64,000 nt of DNA from NCBI GenBank assembly GCA_965228575.1, contig CBDDHW010000038.1, positions 1 through 64,000 of the forward strand, in the 5' to 3' direction. The position numbers and the translations under genes were made by a program. The notes under the pieces were generated by a model, which searched no databases, was not told the origin of the DNA, and saw only the letters and a list, made by a program, of their open reading frames with translations. This DNA is from UBA11612 sp965228575 (GTDB taxonomy: Bacteria; Pseudomonadota; Alphaproteobacteria; Rhodospirillales; Rhodospirillaceae). Shown here in pieces: positions 8,884 through 17,692 of the stretch (position 1 is its first letter; every line of letters starts with the position of its first letter).

Positions 8884-9609
8884 ATGTTTAGATTTTTGCG
8901 TCTATTGATTTTTTTGGTGATTGTAAACGTAGCGTTCGTCACATCTCTCGCGCGCGCAGACGATCAGTCTAACGGTTTTTATAGCTCGTTTGTTGTTGGT
9001 ACTTCTATTTTCGAAACAATGACGTTCGCGGAACCGGCGACGGCTGATCTGGTTGTTGATCCAAAGATTGGATGGACGGTCGGCGGAGCGGTCGGATACC
9101 GGCTTCCTCACCGAGTGAAACTCGAGCTTGATATAGGGTACTCAGGAAGCGCCCTTAAGGGGACCTTTGAGAACAATGTCGAGGCATTTATTCCATGTGG
9201 TGAATTCCCAGGAAACCCGTGTCTTGATCGAAATGTCGATGGAGACATTCGTACCCTGACGGCTTTTGCATCTACGTATTATGATTTTCCGGAAATTGGT
9301 TCGCTCAAACCTTTTGTCGGTGTCGGCCTTGGGCTCGTCAATGTAGATCTAGAAGTTGGCTCTCGGGCAACTTTAAATGACGGCCCGGTTAGCCGTTTCG
9401 ATTTGGTCGACAGTACTGAAACCGTCTTAGGATACCGCGGCGCGCTTGGCGTTGCGTCTGATATAGGGCCCGCGGACATTTCGTTAACTTACGCTTATAT
9501 GTTTACCGACCGACCGTCTTTCGACGGCCAAAGCCCTTTGGTCTCTTTTACATTCGACCGAAAGATCAAATCTCACGCTCTGCGGGCCAGACTTACTTAC
9601 AATTTTTAG
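8884..9609 (+). CDS. Outer-membrane beta-barrel protein (OmpA/OmpW-like small barrel)
   Basis: The protein has 241 residues with a signal peptide (FRFLRLLIFLVIVNVAFVTSLARA, cleaved near residue 25). The mature part has alternating hydrophobic strands, for example IGWTVGGAVGYRL, VKLELDIGYSGSALKG, LKPFVGVGLGLVNVDLEVG and HALRARLTYNF. The terminal aromatic residue and these glycine/aromatic strands match the 8-stranded barrel proteins annotated as outer membrane protein or porin-family beta-barrels. Cysteines near residues 101 and 108 could form a disulfide in a loop. A ribosome site (aaggggc) precedes the ATG. Function beyond outer-membrane location is not clear. Confidence 0.82.
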   Translation: MFRFLRLLIFLVIVNVAFVTSLARADDQSNGFYSSFVVGTSIFETMTFAEPATADLVVDPKIGWTVGGAVGYRLPHRVKLELDIGYSGSALKGTFENNVEAFIPCGEFPGNPCLDRNVDGDIRTLTAFASTYYDFPEIGSLKPFVGVGLGLVNVDLEVGSRATLNDGPVSRFDLVDSTETVLGYRGALGVASDIGPADISLTYAYMFTDRPSFDGQSPLVSFTFDRKIKSHALRARLTYNF

Positions 9610-9649
9610 AGCAAGTCAATTATTCCACGCGCTGTCGCCGTTTAGTCCC

Positions 9650-11926
9650 CTAGCTGCATTTTGAATACCCGCAGCTGGTGCAGCTGTCGCAGTTTTCTTG
9701 TCTTAACAGCGCGTTCGTGCCGCACTTGGGACATGCGCGCAGACGCGCATCGCGCGGCGCCGCATCCTTCAAATTAACGACATTGCTGGTGTTCTGTTTC
9801 TGGAGTGCGCCAGCCCCGCTGCTTTGCAAGAAGCCAATATCGATCATGTGCTGTTCGATGGTATCGCCGATGGCAGCCAAGAGCGATGGAACATACCGCC
9901 CGTTCATCCACTGACCGCCGCGTGGATCAAACACCGCTTTGAGTTCTTCAACAACAAAAGCAACATCGCCTCCACGCCGGAAAACCGCCGATATCATGCG
10001 GGTCAGCGCGACTGTCCAGGCGTAGTGCTCCATGTTTTTTGAGTTGATGAAGACTTCAAATGGCCGCCGGGAATGCTTACCACCCGATGCTGTCTCCATG
10101 ATGTCGTTGACCGTGATGTAAATGGCGTGATCGCTTTCCGGCCACCGCAATTTATAAGTTCGCCCGGGCAGAGTTTCGGGGCGGGCCATTGGCGCTGTAT
10201 TGTCGGGGCGTTCGATGTCGCTCGCTTCGGGCTTGCTCACTTCCAACACGGCTCCGCGAACGGGGCTTGGCCGGTAGGTCGTGCAGCCTTTGCAGCCCGT
10301 CTCGTAGGCTTTCATGTATACATCGGCAAAGGACTCAAAAGAGATGTCCTCAGGCACGTTTATGGTCTTGGAAATTGAGCTATCCACGTAATCCTGAACG
10401 ACGGCCTGCATGGCGAGGTGATCGTCTGGCGACAAGTCTTGCGCGTCAACAAAGTAATCGGGCAGGGGGACGCTTGCGCCCTGCAGGGACCGGAAAACCC
10501 GATAAGAATAGTTGCTCACGCTCTCTTCGCGACGTTCGCCGTCTGGCATAAGGACGTGGCGTTTGTGCTCAAAGCTGAACACGGGTTCAAGCCCTGAGGA
10601 AACATTGTCGGCGAATAGCGAAATGGTTCCCGTCGGCGCAATGGACGTCACAAGGGCATTGCGAATCCCGTACTTGGCAATACTGTCCTGTAACTCTTGC
10701 GGAAGATCCTGAATGGTTTTTCCGCCCAGATATTGCTTGCGGTCGAAAAGGGGAAAGGCCCCTTTTTCTTTCGCAAGATCGATCGACGCGCCATAGGCGG
10801 CGTTGCGAAAAACCTCCATCCAGTTTCGTGTGGTCGCGACCGCATCGGAGCTTCCATAACGCAGTCCGCACATGATGAGGGCGTCGGCGAGGCCGGTTAG
10901 ACCCAGACCGATACGTCTTTTTTGCTCGGCCTCGTGTTTTTGGTTCGCGATCGGATAATTGGAGGCCTCGACAACATTGTCCATCATGCGCACGGCGGCG
11001 GAAATGGTTTCACGCAAGGCATTCAAATCCAAGTACGCGTTCTTGGTGAACGGCTCTTGCACAAAGCGCGCAAAATTTACCGAGCCCAATAAACATGTTC
11101 CGTAGGGAGGCAAGGGCTGTTCACCGCAGGGATTTGTGGCCGCGATAGATTCGCAATAATGCAAATTATTCCGCGCGTTTATTCTATCGATGAAAATGAT
11201 GCCCGGCTCGGCATAATCATACGTTGCGTGCATGATTTTGTTCCAAAGCTCGCGCGCTTGAACAGTCCGATTAACCTTGCCGTCAAACTGCAGAGGCCAT
11301 TCTTGGTCATTCTTCACGGCCGTCATAAACGGATCGGTCGCCAAAACCGAAAGATTGAAATTGGTAAGGCGTCCGGGCGTTTGCTTGGCGGTGATGAATT
11401 CTTCGATGTCTGGATGATCGCAGCGCAGGGTCGCCATCATCGCGCCGCGCCGTGCGCCCGCACTCATAATCGTGCGGCACATGGAGTCCCATACTTCCAT
11501 GAACGAGAGCGGGCCCGAGGCGTCCGCACCGACGCCTTTAACCAGCGCGCCTTTGGGCCTTAAGGTTGAGAAGTCATATCCGATACCGCCGCCTTGTTGC
11601 ATCGTGAGCGCGGCTTCACGCAAGTGCTCGAAGATGCTGCTCATGTCATCGCCAATGGTGCCCATGACAAAGCAGTTGTGAAGGGTCACGCGCCGGCCCG
11701 TTCCAGCGCCCGCGAGAATTCGCCCGGCTGGCAGGAACTTGTAGCCGGCCATCGCATCTGTAAAACGTCGTTCCCATAACTTGGGATCGCGTTCCTGGGC
11801 GGCCAGGGTTTTGGCCACGCGGTGCCACGTGTCTTCAACGGTCTGATCAATCGCTTCGCCATTCGGCGTCTTGAAGCGATATTTCATGTCCCATATTTGC
11901 CGAGCGATATTGGAATGCTCAGTCAT
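9650..11926 (-). CDS. nrdJ: Adenosylcobalamin-dependent (class II) ribonucleotide reductase
   Basis: The protein has 758 residues and reduces ribonucleotides for DNA synthesis using a B12-generated radical. The active-site motif NPCGEQ is at residues 265-270 (C267 radical site, E269), the redox cysteines are probably C85 (HNCFVMG) and C278 (GTCLLGS), and TSIAPTGTISLFADNVSSGLEP is a family signature. The C-terminus carries a Cys-rich tail (CPKCG ... CDSCTSCGYSKCS) that shuttles electrons. No nrdB-type small subunit is present nearby, consistent with class II. A ribosome site (cagggata) lies ahead of the ATG. A cobalamin adenosyltransferase at 28988-29572 in the same window could supply the cofactor. 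Confidence 0.95.
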   Translation of the reverse strand: MTEHSNIARQIWDMKYRFKTPNGEAIDQTVEDTWHRVAKTLAAQERDPKLWERRFTDAMAGYKFLPAGRILAGAGTGRRVTLHNCFVMGTIGDDMSSIFEHLREAALTMQQGGGIGYDFSTLRPKGALVKGVGADASGPLSFMEVWDSMCRTIMSAGARRGAMMATLRCDHPDIEEFITAKQTPGRLTNFNLSVLATDPFMTAVKNDQEWPLQFDGKVNRTVQARELWNKIMHATYDYAEPGIIFIDRINARNNLHYCESIAATNPCGEQPLPPYGTCLLGSVNFARFVQEPFTKNAYLDLNALRETISAAVRMMDNVVEASNYPIANQKHEAEQKRRIGLGLTGLADALIMCGLRYGSSDAVATTRNWMEVFRNAAYGASIDLAKEKGAFPLFDRKQYLGGKTIQDLPQELQDSIAKYGIRNALVTSIAPTGTISLFADNVSSGLEPVFSFEHKRHVLMPDGERREESVSNYSYRVFRSLQGASVPLPDYFVDAQDLSPDDHLAMQAVVQDYVDSSISKTINVPEDISFESFADVYMKAYETGCKGCTTYRPSPVRGAVLEVSKPEASDIERPDNTAPMARPETLPGRTYKLRWPESDHAIYITVNDIMETASGGKHSRRPFEVFINSKNMEHYAWTVALTRMISAVFRRGGDVAFVVEELKAVFDPRGGQWMNGRYVPSLLAAIGDTIEQHMIDIGFLQSSGAGALQKQNTSNVVNLKDAAPRDARLRACPKCGTNALLRQENCDSCTSCGYSKCS

Positions 11927-12037
11927 CGGTTATCCCTGTATTCTCGTTTTGTTCTGATTTGAGAGTCAGCATACGACACGACGTAGACGAATCCTAGATA
12001 AGGAGAAAATCTATGTATGCCAATGCGATAAACGAAA

Positions 12038-12760
12038 TTAGGGCAAATTTTGCGGCATCTGCTCGCCGGCGGCGTCGATCCGGCGCCGCAACTCGGCCAA
12101 CATGGCCTCTTTGTCCAAGCCCGTCGGGAGCGGCGGCAAAAAATGAAAAATAATAGTTCCCGGGCGTTTTAAGATCCGGGTCTTGCCCCAAAAATATCCC
12201 GAGTTTAAAGCCATGGGGATAATGGGGGCGTCGCAATGTGCATAAAGAGCCGCGATCCCCGGGCGGTAGGGCCGCACAACGCCCGGCGCGGTCCGTGTTC
12301 CTTCCGGAAAGATGATAACTTGATGCCCCGCATCTAATGCCGCTTGGGTTTCACGTATAACTTTTCTCATTGCGCCCGCACCGGCGCTTCGGTCAATACC
12401 GACCAACCCGATCCGTTTCATGAACCACCCCACAATAGGGATATAGGTCAGTTCACGCTTTAAGATGAAGACCGGGTAGTCCAACTCCAAAAATAACCGG
12501 TAGGTTTCGTACGACGACTGATGTTGCGCGGCGATGATACATGCCCCGGCCGGAATATTTTCGCGGCCGATGGTCGTCGATTGAATGCCAGCGATAAATC
12601 TCGCCAGAGTCATAACACCGCGCACCCAAAATCGCGCGATACCAAGTGCCCATTGTTGTTTTAAGAGAGCGGGCAAGCAAACGAGTGCAAGGGCAACCGT
12701 CCACGTCAGAAAAGAAATTAAATACGCCCAGGATCTCGCCTGCGTAATGAGGGCCGTCAC
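12038..12760 (-). CDS. plsC: 1-acyl-sn-glycerol-3-phosphate acyltransferase
   Basis: The protein has 240 residues and makes phosphatidic acid from lysophosphatidate at the inner membrane. There is one N-terminal hydrophobic segment (about 10-35). The catalytic block HX4(D/E) is seen as HQSSYE (H80, E85), with glutamate in place of the more common aspartate, a variant I associate with alphaproteobacterial LPAATs. The FPEGTR substrate motif is at 151-156. The ATG overlaps the stop of the DUF218 gene by four bases (ATGA), so the two are co-transcribed, downstream of ftsE-ftsX. Confidence 0.92.
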   Translation of the reverse strand: MTALITQARSWAYLISFLTWTVALALVCLPALLKQQWALGIARFWVRGVMTLARFIAGIQSTTIGRENIPAGACIIAAQHQSSYETYRLFLELDYPVFILKRELTYIPIVGWFMKRIGLVGIDRSAGAGAMRKVIRETQAALDAGHQVIIFPEGTRTAPGVVRPYRPGIAALYAHCDAPIIPMALNSGYFWGKTRILKRPGTIIFHFLPPLPTGLDKEAMLAELRRRIDAAGEQMPQNLP

Positions 12761-13410
12761 GGATCGCCCCGCGGCACGGACGCGCGGTGTAGAACCGCCG
12801 GTGTAAAATTATCGTTTTTTGCCTGTGTTCGACTCAGTTGCTGCCGTGTCCATGTGACAACGAACTTCGTATACTCGCGCGCGATGAGGCTCGCCGTACC
12901 AGGCCATCTCCACCAGTCACTTTTCACCGAAACTGGAAACACCGCGTGAGGGATGATCGTCACATGGGGCATAGCCGCATGAAATTCCAAAAGCGCGCGC
13001 CGCATGTGGTAGGACGCGGTTACAAGGCGCATAGACCTCACATTTTCTGCATTCGCCCATTCCGCGGTTTCTGCTGCATTGCCGGGCGTATCGCTTGCGA
13101 GTGTGCCTATGACGATGTTGTCTAGTTCATCGGATTCGAGAGGCTGACCGCGAGCGACGAGCTCTGTCACGCTCACTTTTTCGCCCACACCGGAAATAAA
13201 AAGATGTGCGCCCAGTCCGCCCGCGAGCAGTTGTAAGCCCGTTTCAATCCTTTCGCTGCCGCCGGTCAGAACAACTATGGCGTCGGTGCGCGTTGTCGCA
13301 TCTTCGACCCCTTCAGGAAGGGTTGAAGCAAACCACAAAAGTCCACCACCCCAGGCGAGGAGTCCGATCAATACGAGACCGGCAAAAAAATATCGTACCT
13401 TTAATTTCAT
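12757..13410 (-). CDS. YdcF/SanA-like DUF218 membrane protein
   Basis: The protein has 217 residues with one N-terminal transmembrane anchor (about residues 6-29) and a periplasmic DUF218 domain starting DAIVVLTGGSERIETGLQLL. Family motifs such as ADAIVVLTGG, GNAAETAEWA and LVTASYHMRRALLEF are present. DUF218 proteins (YdcF, SanA, ElyC) are linked to envelope integrity and peptidoglycan precursor metabolism, but the reaction is not known. It sits between ftsX and plsC and overlaps plsC by four bases, an order I know from many Alphaproteobacteria. Confidence 0.88.
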   Translation of the reverse strand: MKLKVRYFFAGLVLIGLLAWGGGLLWFASTLPEGVEDATTRTDAIVVLTGGSERIETGLQLLAGGLGAHLFISGVGEKVSVTELVARGQPLESDELDNIVIGTLASDTPGNAAETAEWANAENVRSMRLVTASYHMRRALLEFHAAMPHVTIIPHAVFPVSVKSDWWRWPGTASLIAREYTKFVVTWTRQQLSRTQAKNDNFTPAVLHRASVPRGDP

Positions 13411-13483
13411 TCGATGAAGTTTATATCAACACAGTGGCATACGGCACAAATTATGGACGTCATTCACCCTTTTGTTTCAATGA

Positions 13484-14365
13484 CTAAGCCTTGGATGCCA
13501 GGTAGCGTCTGACCGTAAGACTTGCTGTGATCATAGCGAGTCCGCCGGCGATGAACGGCAAAGCAAGAATGATCAGCCAGTGATGAAGGGGCAAGGATAT
13601 GTCGGGAAGAAGTTCGTCTTGGACTTGATCGCCAAGCCAGATAATCGCAGCTAAGACCGGCGCATAGACCAGTAAACCAATAAAGCCTCCTAAAACGCCG
13701 GGCACCAGTGCGCGCCGTGCAAATTGTCTCGCAATGTATCCGTCGCGCGCGCCGACAATATGAAGAACGTCTATAGCTTGAGCATATTCGGTGAGACTCG
13801 CGCGCGTCGCAAAAATCACGATCAATCCAAGAGCGCCGGTGACAAGCCCCATGACGGCAAGTGCAATAAGGCCCAATCCCTCCGCGAGCCCGGAGATTCT
13901 GTTTAACCAGATCCGGTGATCTTCCACGATCGCATTTGGTGCGCGCTCCGCGACAAGTTGGGCAATATTTTGTGGCTCACCCTGAGCGCTAGGGTCCAAC
14001 AGGACGTCGATCAAGATTGGGAGGGGCAAATCCGCAACAATATCGCTGTCGCCAAGCCAAGGTTCCAAGAGTGTCGAGATTTGATCTGCGGGCACGATGG
14101 CGGCCATGGCAACACGATCGTCGTCTTGAAGTGCTCGCGCTAAACTTTCCGCTGCCGCTAAATCATGTTCGGCATTCTCCGAACGAGGAATTTGAACCGT
14201 AAGCGTTCCGGTCACGCTTTTGTTCCATTCCTCAAGTAAGGCGTCCACGTATGAATTCGCGGTAACCGCCAGCGCAGCCATGAAAACAAGAATCGTGACG
14301 AGACAAAATACAAAACGGCTCGCCCCGTCTCCTCGCAAAGGTAGGTCTGATCGAATCTTTATCAT
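13484..14365 (-). CDS. ftsX: Cell division ABC transporter permease FtsX
   Basis: FtsX is the membrane partner of FtsE; together they regulate peptidoglycan hydrolases at the septum. The frame opens at 14410, but the ATG at 14365 (MIKIRSDLPLRGDGASR) lies one base after the FtsE stop and has an AGGCGG ribosome site, so I prefer it (293 residues). One transmembrane segment follows the N-terminus, then a periplasmic loop of about 110 residues (the ECD). Three more membrane segments at the C-terminal half have the FtsX pattern (LHIVGARDGYIARQFARRAL, then VLGGFIGLLVYAPVLAAIIWLG). The end TVRRYLASKA is typical. Confidence 0.9.
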   Translation of the reverse strand: MIKIRSDLPLRGDGASRFVFCLVTILVFMAALAVTANSYVDALLEEWNKSVTGTLTVQIPRSENAEHDLAAAESLARALQDDDRVAMAAIVPADQISTLLEPWLGDSDIVADLPLPILIDVLLDPSAQGEPQNIAQLVAERAPNAIVEDHRIWLNRISGLAEGLGLIALAVMGLVTGALGLIVIFATRASLTEYAQAIDVLHIVGARDGYIARQFARRALVPGVLGGFIGLLVYAPVLAAIIWLGDQVQDELLPDISLPLHHWLIILALPFIAGGLAMITASLTVRRYLASKA

Positions 14366-14366
14366 G

Positions 14367-15146
14367 TCAGCCGCCTGATGCTTGCGAGGGGGACGGCGGT
14401 GAAACGCCACCGCTCAGAGCCTCGACCTTGCCGCGTTCAATATGCAGCCGTGGAAATGAAAACCGTTCGACCAAAGATTCATTGTGAGTGGCAATGATGA
14501 TGCTTGATCCTAATTTATGCATCTCGATAAATAATTGCATAAGCCGAACAGCAATCGCGTCATCGACGTTGCCAGTCGGTTCATCGGCGAGAATAAGCTC
14601 GGGCTTATTGATCACCGCACGAGCTATCGCCACGCGTTGTTGCTGTCCGCCAGAAAGTGTTGGGGGAAGGGCCTCCATGAACTCTTCAAGGCCAACCCAT
14701 GTCAGCAACTCGGTGACATTTTGTGAAACAACATTTTCGGCCACGCCTGCAATACGCAGCGGGAGCGCGACGTTGTCGAAAGCAGATAGGTGATCGAGCA
14801 AGCGGAAATCTTGAAAAATAACCCCAAGACGGCGTCTGAAGCCCGCCGCTTTGTTCCGGCCGAGGGTGGTCACGTCATTGCCAAATAATTTAAGTGCGCC
14901 TCTGCTCGGGCGCCGGGCCAAATACATCAAGCTCATCAGCGATGTTTTGCCCGCGCCAGAGGGGCCCGTTAAGAAATGGAAAGACCGCTGAGGAATCGTA
15001 AGGGAAACATCGGATAGGATTTCCGGACCGTCGTCGTAGCGAAGCGCAACGTCCTCTAGTTGAACTGTATTGCCGGTAAACGTCTCTTTTTTCTTGCGCA
15101 AAATGGCCATGTACGTGCGAAGGTCCGAGCTTAAATATGTTAACAA
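14367..15146 (-). CDS. ftsE: Cell division ATP-binding protein FtsE
   Basis: The protein has 259 residues as an ABC ATPase. Walker A GPSGAGKT is at 61-68, the Q-loop at Q112, the signature LSGGQQQ at 164-170, Walker B LILADEP at 184-190, and the H-loop in IIIATHNESL. The FtsE-type sequence EILSDVSLTIPQRSFHFLTGPSGAGKTSLMSLMYLARRPSRG fits. The N-terminal ~12 residues may not be translated: a second ATG (MAILRKKK) lies at 15110 and would give a length nearer the family norm. It is the first gene of the ftsE-ftsX-DUF218-plsC run and is divergent from the zinc-ribbon gene at 15334. Confidence 0.93.
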   Translation of the reverse strand: MLTYLSSDLRTYMAILRKKKETFTGNTVQLEDVALRYDDGPEILSDVSLTIPQRSFHFLTGPSGAGKTSLMSLMYLARRPSRGALKLFGNDVTTLGRNKAAGFRRRLGVIFQDFRLLDHLSAFDNVALPLRIAGVAENVVSQNVTELLTWVGLEEFMEALPPTLSGGQQQRVAIARAVINKPELILADEPTGNVDDAIAVRLMQLFIEMHKLGSSIIIATHNESLVERFSFPRLHIERGKVEALSGGVSPPSPSQASGG

Positions 15147-15333
15147 TATTCACGGGGCGATTTCGGTTATTGGCGTCTTTATGCCGTTTTGTACCCGAAT
15201 GGCTCCGTGGCACTGTATTATCAACTTGGGCGGGAAATTCAGCAAATTTATGTCAATTTAATCAAGCGTTTAGGTTCGATTAATAAGACTGTATATAAAA
15301 TAAGGTGCAGAAAAGTGGGTTGGCGGGTTTCGC

Positions 15334-17688
15334 ATGCGCATAACATGCCCGAGTTGTTCATCTTCATTTGAGATACCGACTGAGTTGCTCGGCAAGAAAG
15401 GCCGCGCGCTGAAGTGCGCGAGCTGTGGGCACTCCTGGTACCAGGCTGCTCAAGTCGATTCCATGGACCTCGCCGAAATCATGGGCGACGACTATGCAGC
15501 AAAGGCGAAGGCTGCGCAGGCTGCTCAAGCTAAAAAGAAAACAGCTCCCCAAACGCCACAAAACGCGACCTCGATGATGAACAGCCCCCAAGGTGGGGCG
15601 GCTGCTGCGCCCGGCCAGCAACAGCGGGCGCCTCTCGGACAATCAGCGGATCCCAAGCGGCCCAATGTTCAAGCCGCAGCCATCGGCGCGCCCAAATCCA
15701 GGGCGGCAGCGCGAGCTGCGCCAATCGCGGCAAAATCAATGCGAGGTGACAATGCCGCTCCAGCTGGACCCGGACAATCAGGTGTGTCCTGGATGCATGG
15801 CGCACAAGGCGGAGCCGGCGCTGCGCCAGGCGCTGCAGGTGCTCCCGGCCAAGCGCCACAACCCGGCGCATCTGGCGCTCCTGGCGCTCCAGGAGCAGTC
15901 CCGGGAACGCCCGGTGCGTCCGGTGCACCCGGTGCTCCAGGCGCGGCTCCCGGTATGCCTGGCGCATCAGGTGCTCCCGGTGCCCCAGGGGCAGGACCTG
16001 GATCTCCGGGCGCGCAAGGTGGAGCTCCTGGCAAATCTATGCGTGCTCCAGAAGGATCCAACGCTCCAGGCCAAGAGGCAGTGTCTTGGATGCACTCGAA
16101 GGATGCGCCTGCCGCGGGTCAGACAATGGAAGCAAATAGGCTCAGCGGTCCGCAAGCGGGTGCGCCGGGCAGCCCTGGTGCCCAAGGCGGCGCCCCAGGT
16201 GCGGCTGCTCCTCCCGGTGCGCCAGGCGCACAAGGCGGCGCCCCAGGTGCCGCAGCGCCGGGTAGTCCTGGCGCTCAGGGCGGCGCTCCGGGACAGTCCA
16301 TGCGCACTGACGAAGCAAATCGAGCTCCTGGTGAAGCCGCGGTGTCATGGATGAAAAATGAGGGCGCGGGCCAAGGTGGGGCCGCGGGAGCCCCCGCCGC
16401 CGGCGTGAGTATGGGCAAGGCATCTGGGCCGCCGCCTGCGCCAGGTGCGGCTGGACAATCCATGCGCTCGGGGGATGCACACAAAGCACCTGGCGAAGCG
16501 GCGGTCTCGTGGATGAAAAACGAAGGTGCCGCGCAAGGCGGCGCTGAAGCGCAATCCATGCGCTCGGGCGATGCGAACAAGGCCCCCGGTGAAGACGCGG
16601 TGTCTTGGATGGAAAATCAAGAAGGCGCGCCCGGCGCTGCCGGAAACTCGATGCTGGAAAGCGGGACCAGTGGTGGCCCCGGTCAAGCCGCGGCTGAAGG
16701 CGGCGGTGCGAGCGGTAAGCCGGAAGCAGAGCTTGTTGAAGGAGAGGCCCGCGCGAAGAAGCCAGATGCTGAGCTTGTCGATGGTGAAGGCCGTCCGAAA
16801 AAGCCAGATGCTGAGCTCGTTGATGGCGAAGGGCGCCCGAAAAAACCCGACGCCGAACTTGTGGACGGCGAAGGGCGCGATGGCAAACCAGATGCTGAAC
16901 TCAAAGAAGGTGAGGGCCGCGATGGTAAACCGGACGCTGAACTCGTCGAAGGCGAAAAATCTGAAAAGGACGAAGATGATTTACCCGAAGCGGGCGCGTC
17001 TGGCGGCCCAGGCGCTTCGGGTGGCCCCGGTGCGTCCGGCGGTCCTGGCGCTGACGACGAGGCCGATGAGGACGGCTTAGAGGATGATGACCTTGTAGAT
17101 CCGGACGCGGATCGGCCCGACTTCGGCTCATCAGACGATGAGGATGAAGAAAGCGATGAGGACGAAGAGGATGATGAAGATGAGGGGTTTGCCGCCGTTG
17201 CGGGTGGCAAAGCCGTCAAGCGGCCTCCGCGCGAACGGCGCGCCAAACCCATAGATCCGGCTTACATCACGGCAGGCATTATGAGCGCCGCAGTAATATC
17301 CCTTGGGCTCATGATTTGGTTTGGACGCGGAATGCTGATGGATCTGTGGCCGGATATCGCGGGTTTTTACGATACTGTCGGCATGGAGGCGGAGCGGCCC
17401 GGCGATGGCTTAAGTATCGCTGAATCGGCGCGCCGACTGGTGCGCGTGGGAGGCATTGAAACTTTGGTGGTGCGTGGCTTTGTGTCCAACACATCGCAGG
17501 TTGCGAAGCCGATTCCAGGATTACGTCTCGAGCTGTTTGATCAGCGCGAGGAGGCAATTCAAGAGGCCACCGGATCGGCAGCCAGCGCGCTTCTTGATCC
17601 TGGCGATACCGTTGAATTTGAGCTTCGTATGGAGTTGCCCCAACTTGATGTTGCGCAGGGCTACCGGATCGTTTGGGACGAAGACTAA
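15334..17688 (+). CDS. MJ0042 zinc-ribbon protein with collagen-like repeats and C-terminal membrane-anchored domain
   Basis: The protein has 784 residues. Residues 1-38 are an MJ0042-type zinc ribbon (RITCPSCSSSF ... ALKCASCGHSW). Residues about 135-430 are low complexity: collagen-like G-A-P runs interleaved with at least five copies of SMR-(x)n-APGxxAVSWM. Residues 462-545 are six tandem 14-residue units (KPDAELVDGEGRPK type). An acidic stretch follows (DDEDEESDEDEEDDEDEG), then one transmembrane segment (about 644-665) and a DUF3426-like periplasmic domain (VRGFVSNTSQVAKPIPGLRLELFDQ). In most Alphaproteobacteria the gene next to ftsE has the zinc ribbon, linker, membrane helix and DUF3426 domain but a much shorter linker. 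No strong ribosome site is visible. Function is unknown. Confidence 0.88.
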   Translation: MRITCPSCSSSFEIPTELLGKKGRALKCASCGHSWYQAAQVDSMDLAEIMGDDYAAKAKAAQAAQAKKKTAPQTPQNATSMMNSPQGGAAAAPGQQQRAPLGQSADPKRPNVQAAAIGAPKSRAAARAAPIAAKSMRGDNAAPAGPGQSGVSWMHGAQGGAGAAPGAAGAPGQAPQPGASGAPGAPGAVPGTPGASGAPGAPGAAPGMPGASGAPGAPGAGPGSPGAQGGAPGKSMRAPEGSNAPGQEAVSWMHSKDAPAAGQTMEANRLSGPQAGAPGSPGAQGGAPGAAAPPGAPGAQGGAPGAAAPGSPGAQGGAPGQSMRTDEANRAPGEAAVSWMKNEGAGQGGAAGAPAAGVSMGKASGPPPAPGAAGQSMRSGDAHKAPGEAAVSWMKNEGAAQGGAEAQSMRSGDANKAPGEDAVSWMENQEGAPGAAGNSMLESGTSGGPGQAAAEGGGASGKPEAELVEGEARAKKPDAELVDGEGRPKKPDAELVDGEGRPKKPDAELVDGEGRDGKPDAELKEGEGRDGKPDAELVEGEKSEKDEDDLPEAGASGGPGASGGPGASGGPGADDEADEDGLEDDDLVDPDADRPDFGSSDDEDEESDEDEEDDEDEGFAAVAGGKAVKRPPRERRAKPIDPAYITAGIMSAAVISLGLMIWFGRGMLMDLWPDIAGFYDTVGMEAERPGDGLSIAESARRLVRVGGIETLVVRGFVSNTSQVAKPIPGLRLELFDQREEAIQEATGSAASALLDPGDTVEFELRMELPQLDVAQGYRIVWDED
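15736..16620 (+). repeat. Coding repeats: collagen-like Gly-rich runs with SMR...AVSWM units
   Basis: Within the zinc-ribbon gene, SMR is followed after 8-13 residues by (A/G)VSWM(K/H/E) in at least five places, starting at S135. The later units are closest to each other (SMRSGDAHKAPGEAAVSWMKNEGA and SMRSGDANKAPGEDAVSWMENQ-type). Gly-Ala-Pro/Gly-Ser-Pro triplets fill the spaces. The same DNA read on the other strand also gives Gly/Pro-rich frames; these are shadows. Confidence 0.8.
16717..16968 (+). repeat. Six tandem 42-bp coding repeats (14-residue acidic units)
   Basis: Six consecutive 14-residue units of the form KP(D/E)AEL(V/K)(D/E)GE(G/A)R.. occupy residues 462-545 of the zinc-ribbon protein. 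The DNA copies differ at several synonymous positions (for example GAGCTT, GAGCTC, GAACTT), which shows the array is not a very recent slippage product and that the amino acid sequence is being kept. Confidence 0.85.
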
Positions 17689-17692
17689 GCCT

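Noticed and set aside
11927..12037. Possible cobalamin riboswitch upstream of nrdJ
   Set aside because: The gap is only 111 bases and I see no B12-box-like sequence or long leader structure.
15669..17252. Long Gly/Pro-rich and Ser-rich open frames on the minus strand
   Set aside because: They are shadows of the repeat-rich zinc-ribbon gene: GGC/GCC-rich codons read backwards also give Gly/Ala/Pro. No ribosome site is seen and the plus frame has domains at both ends.
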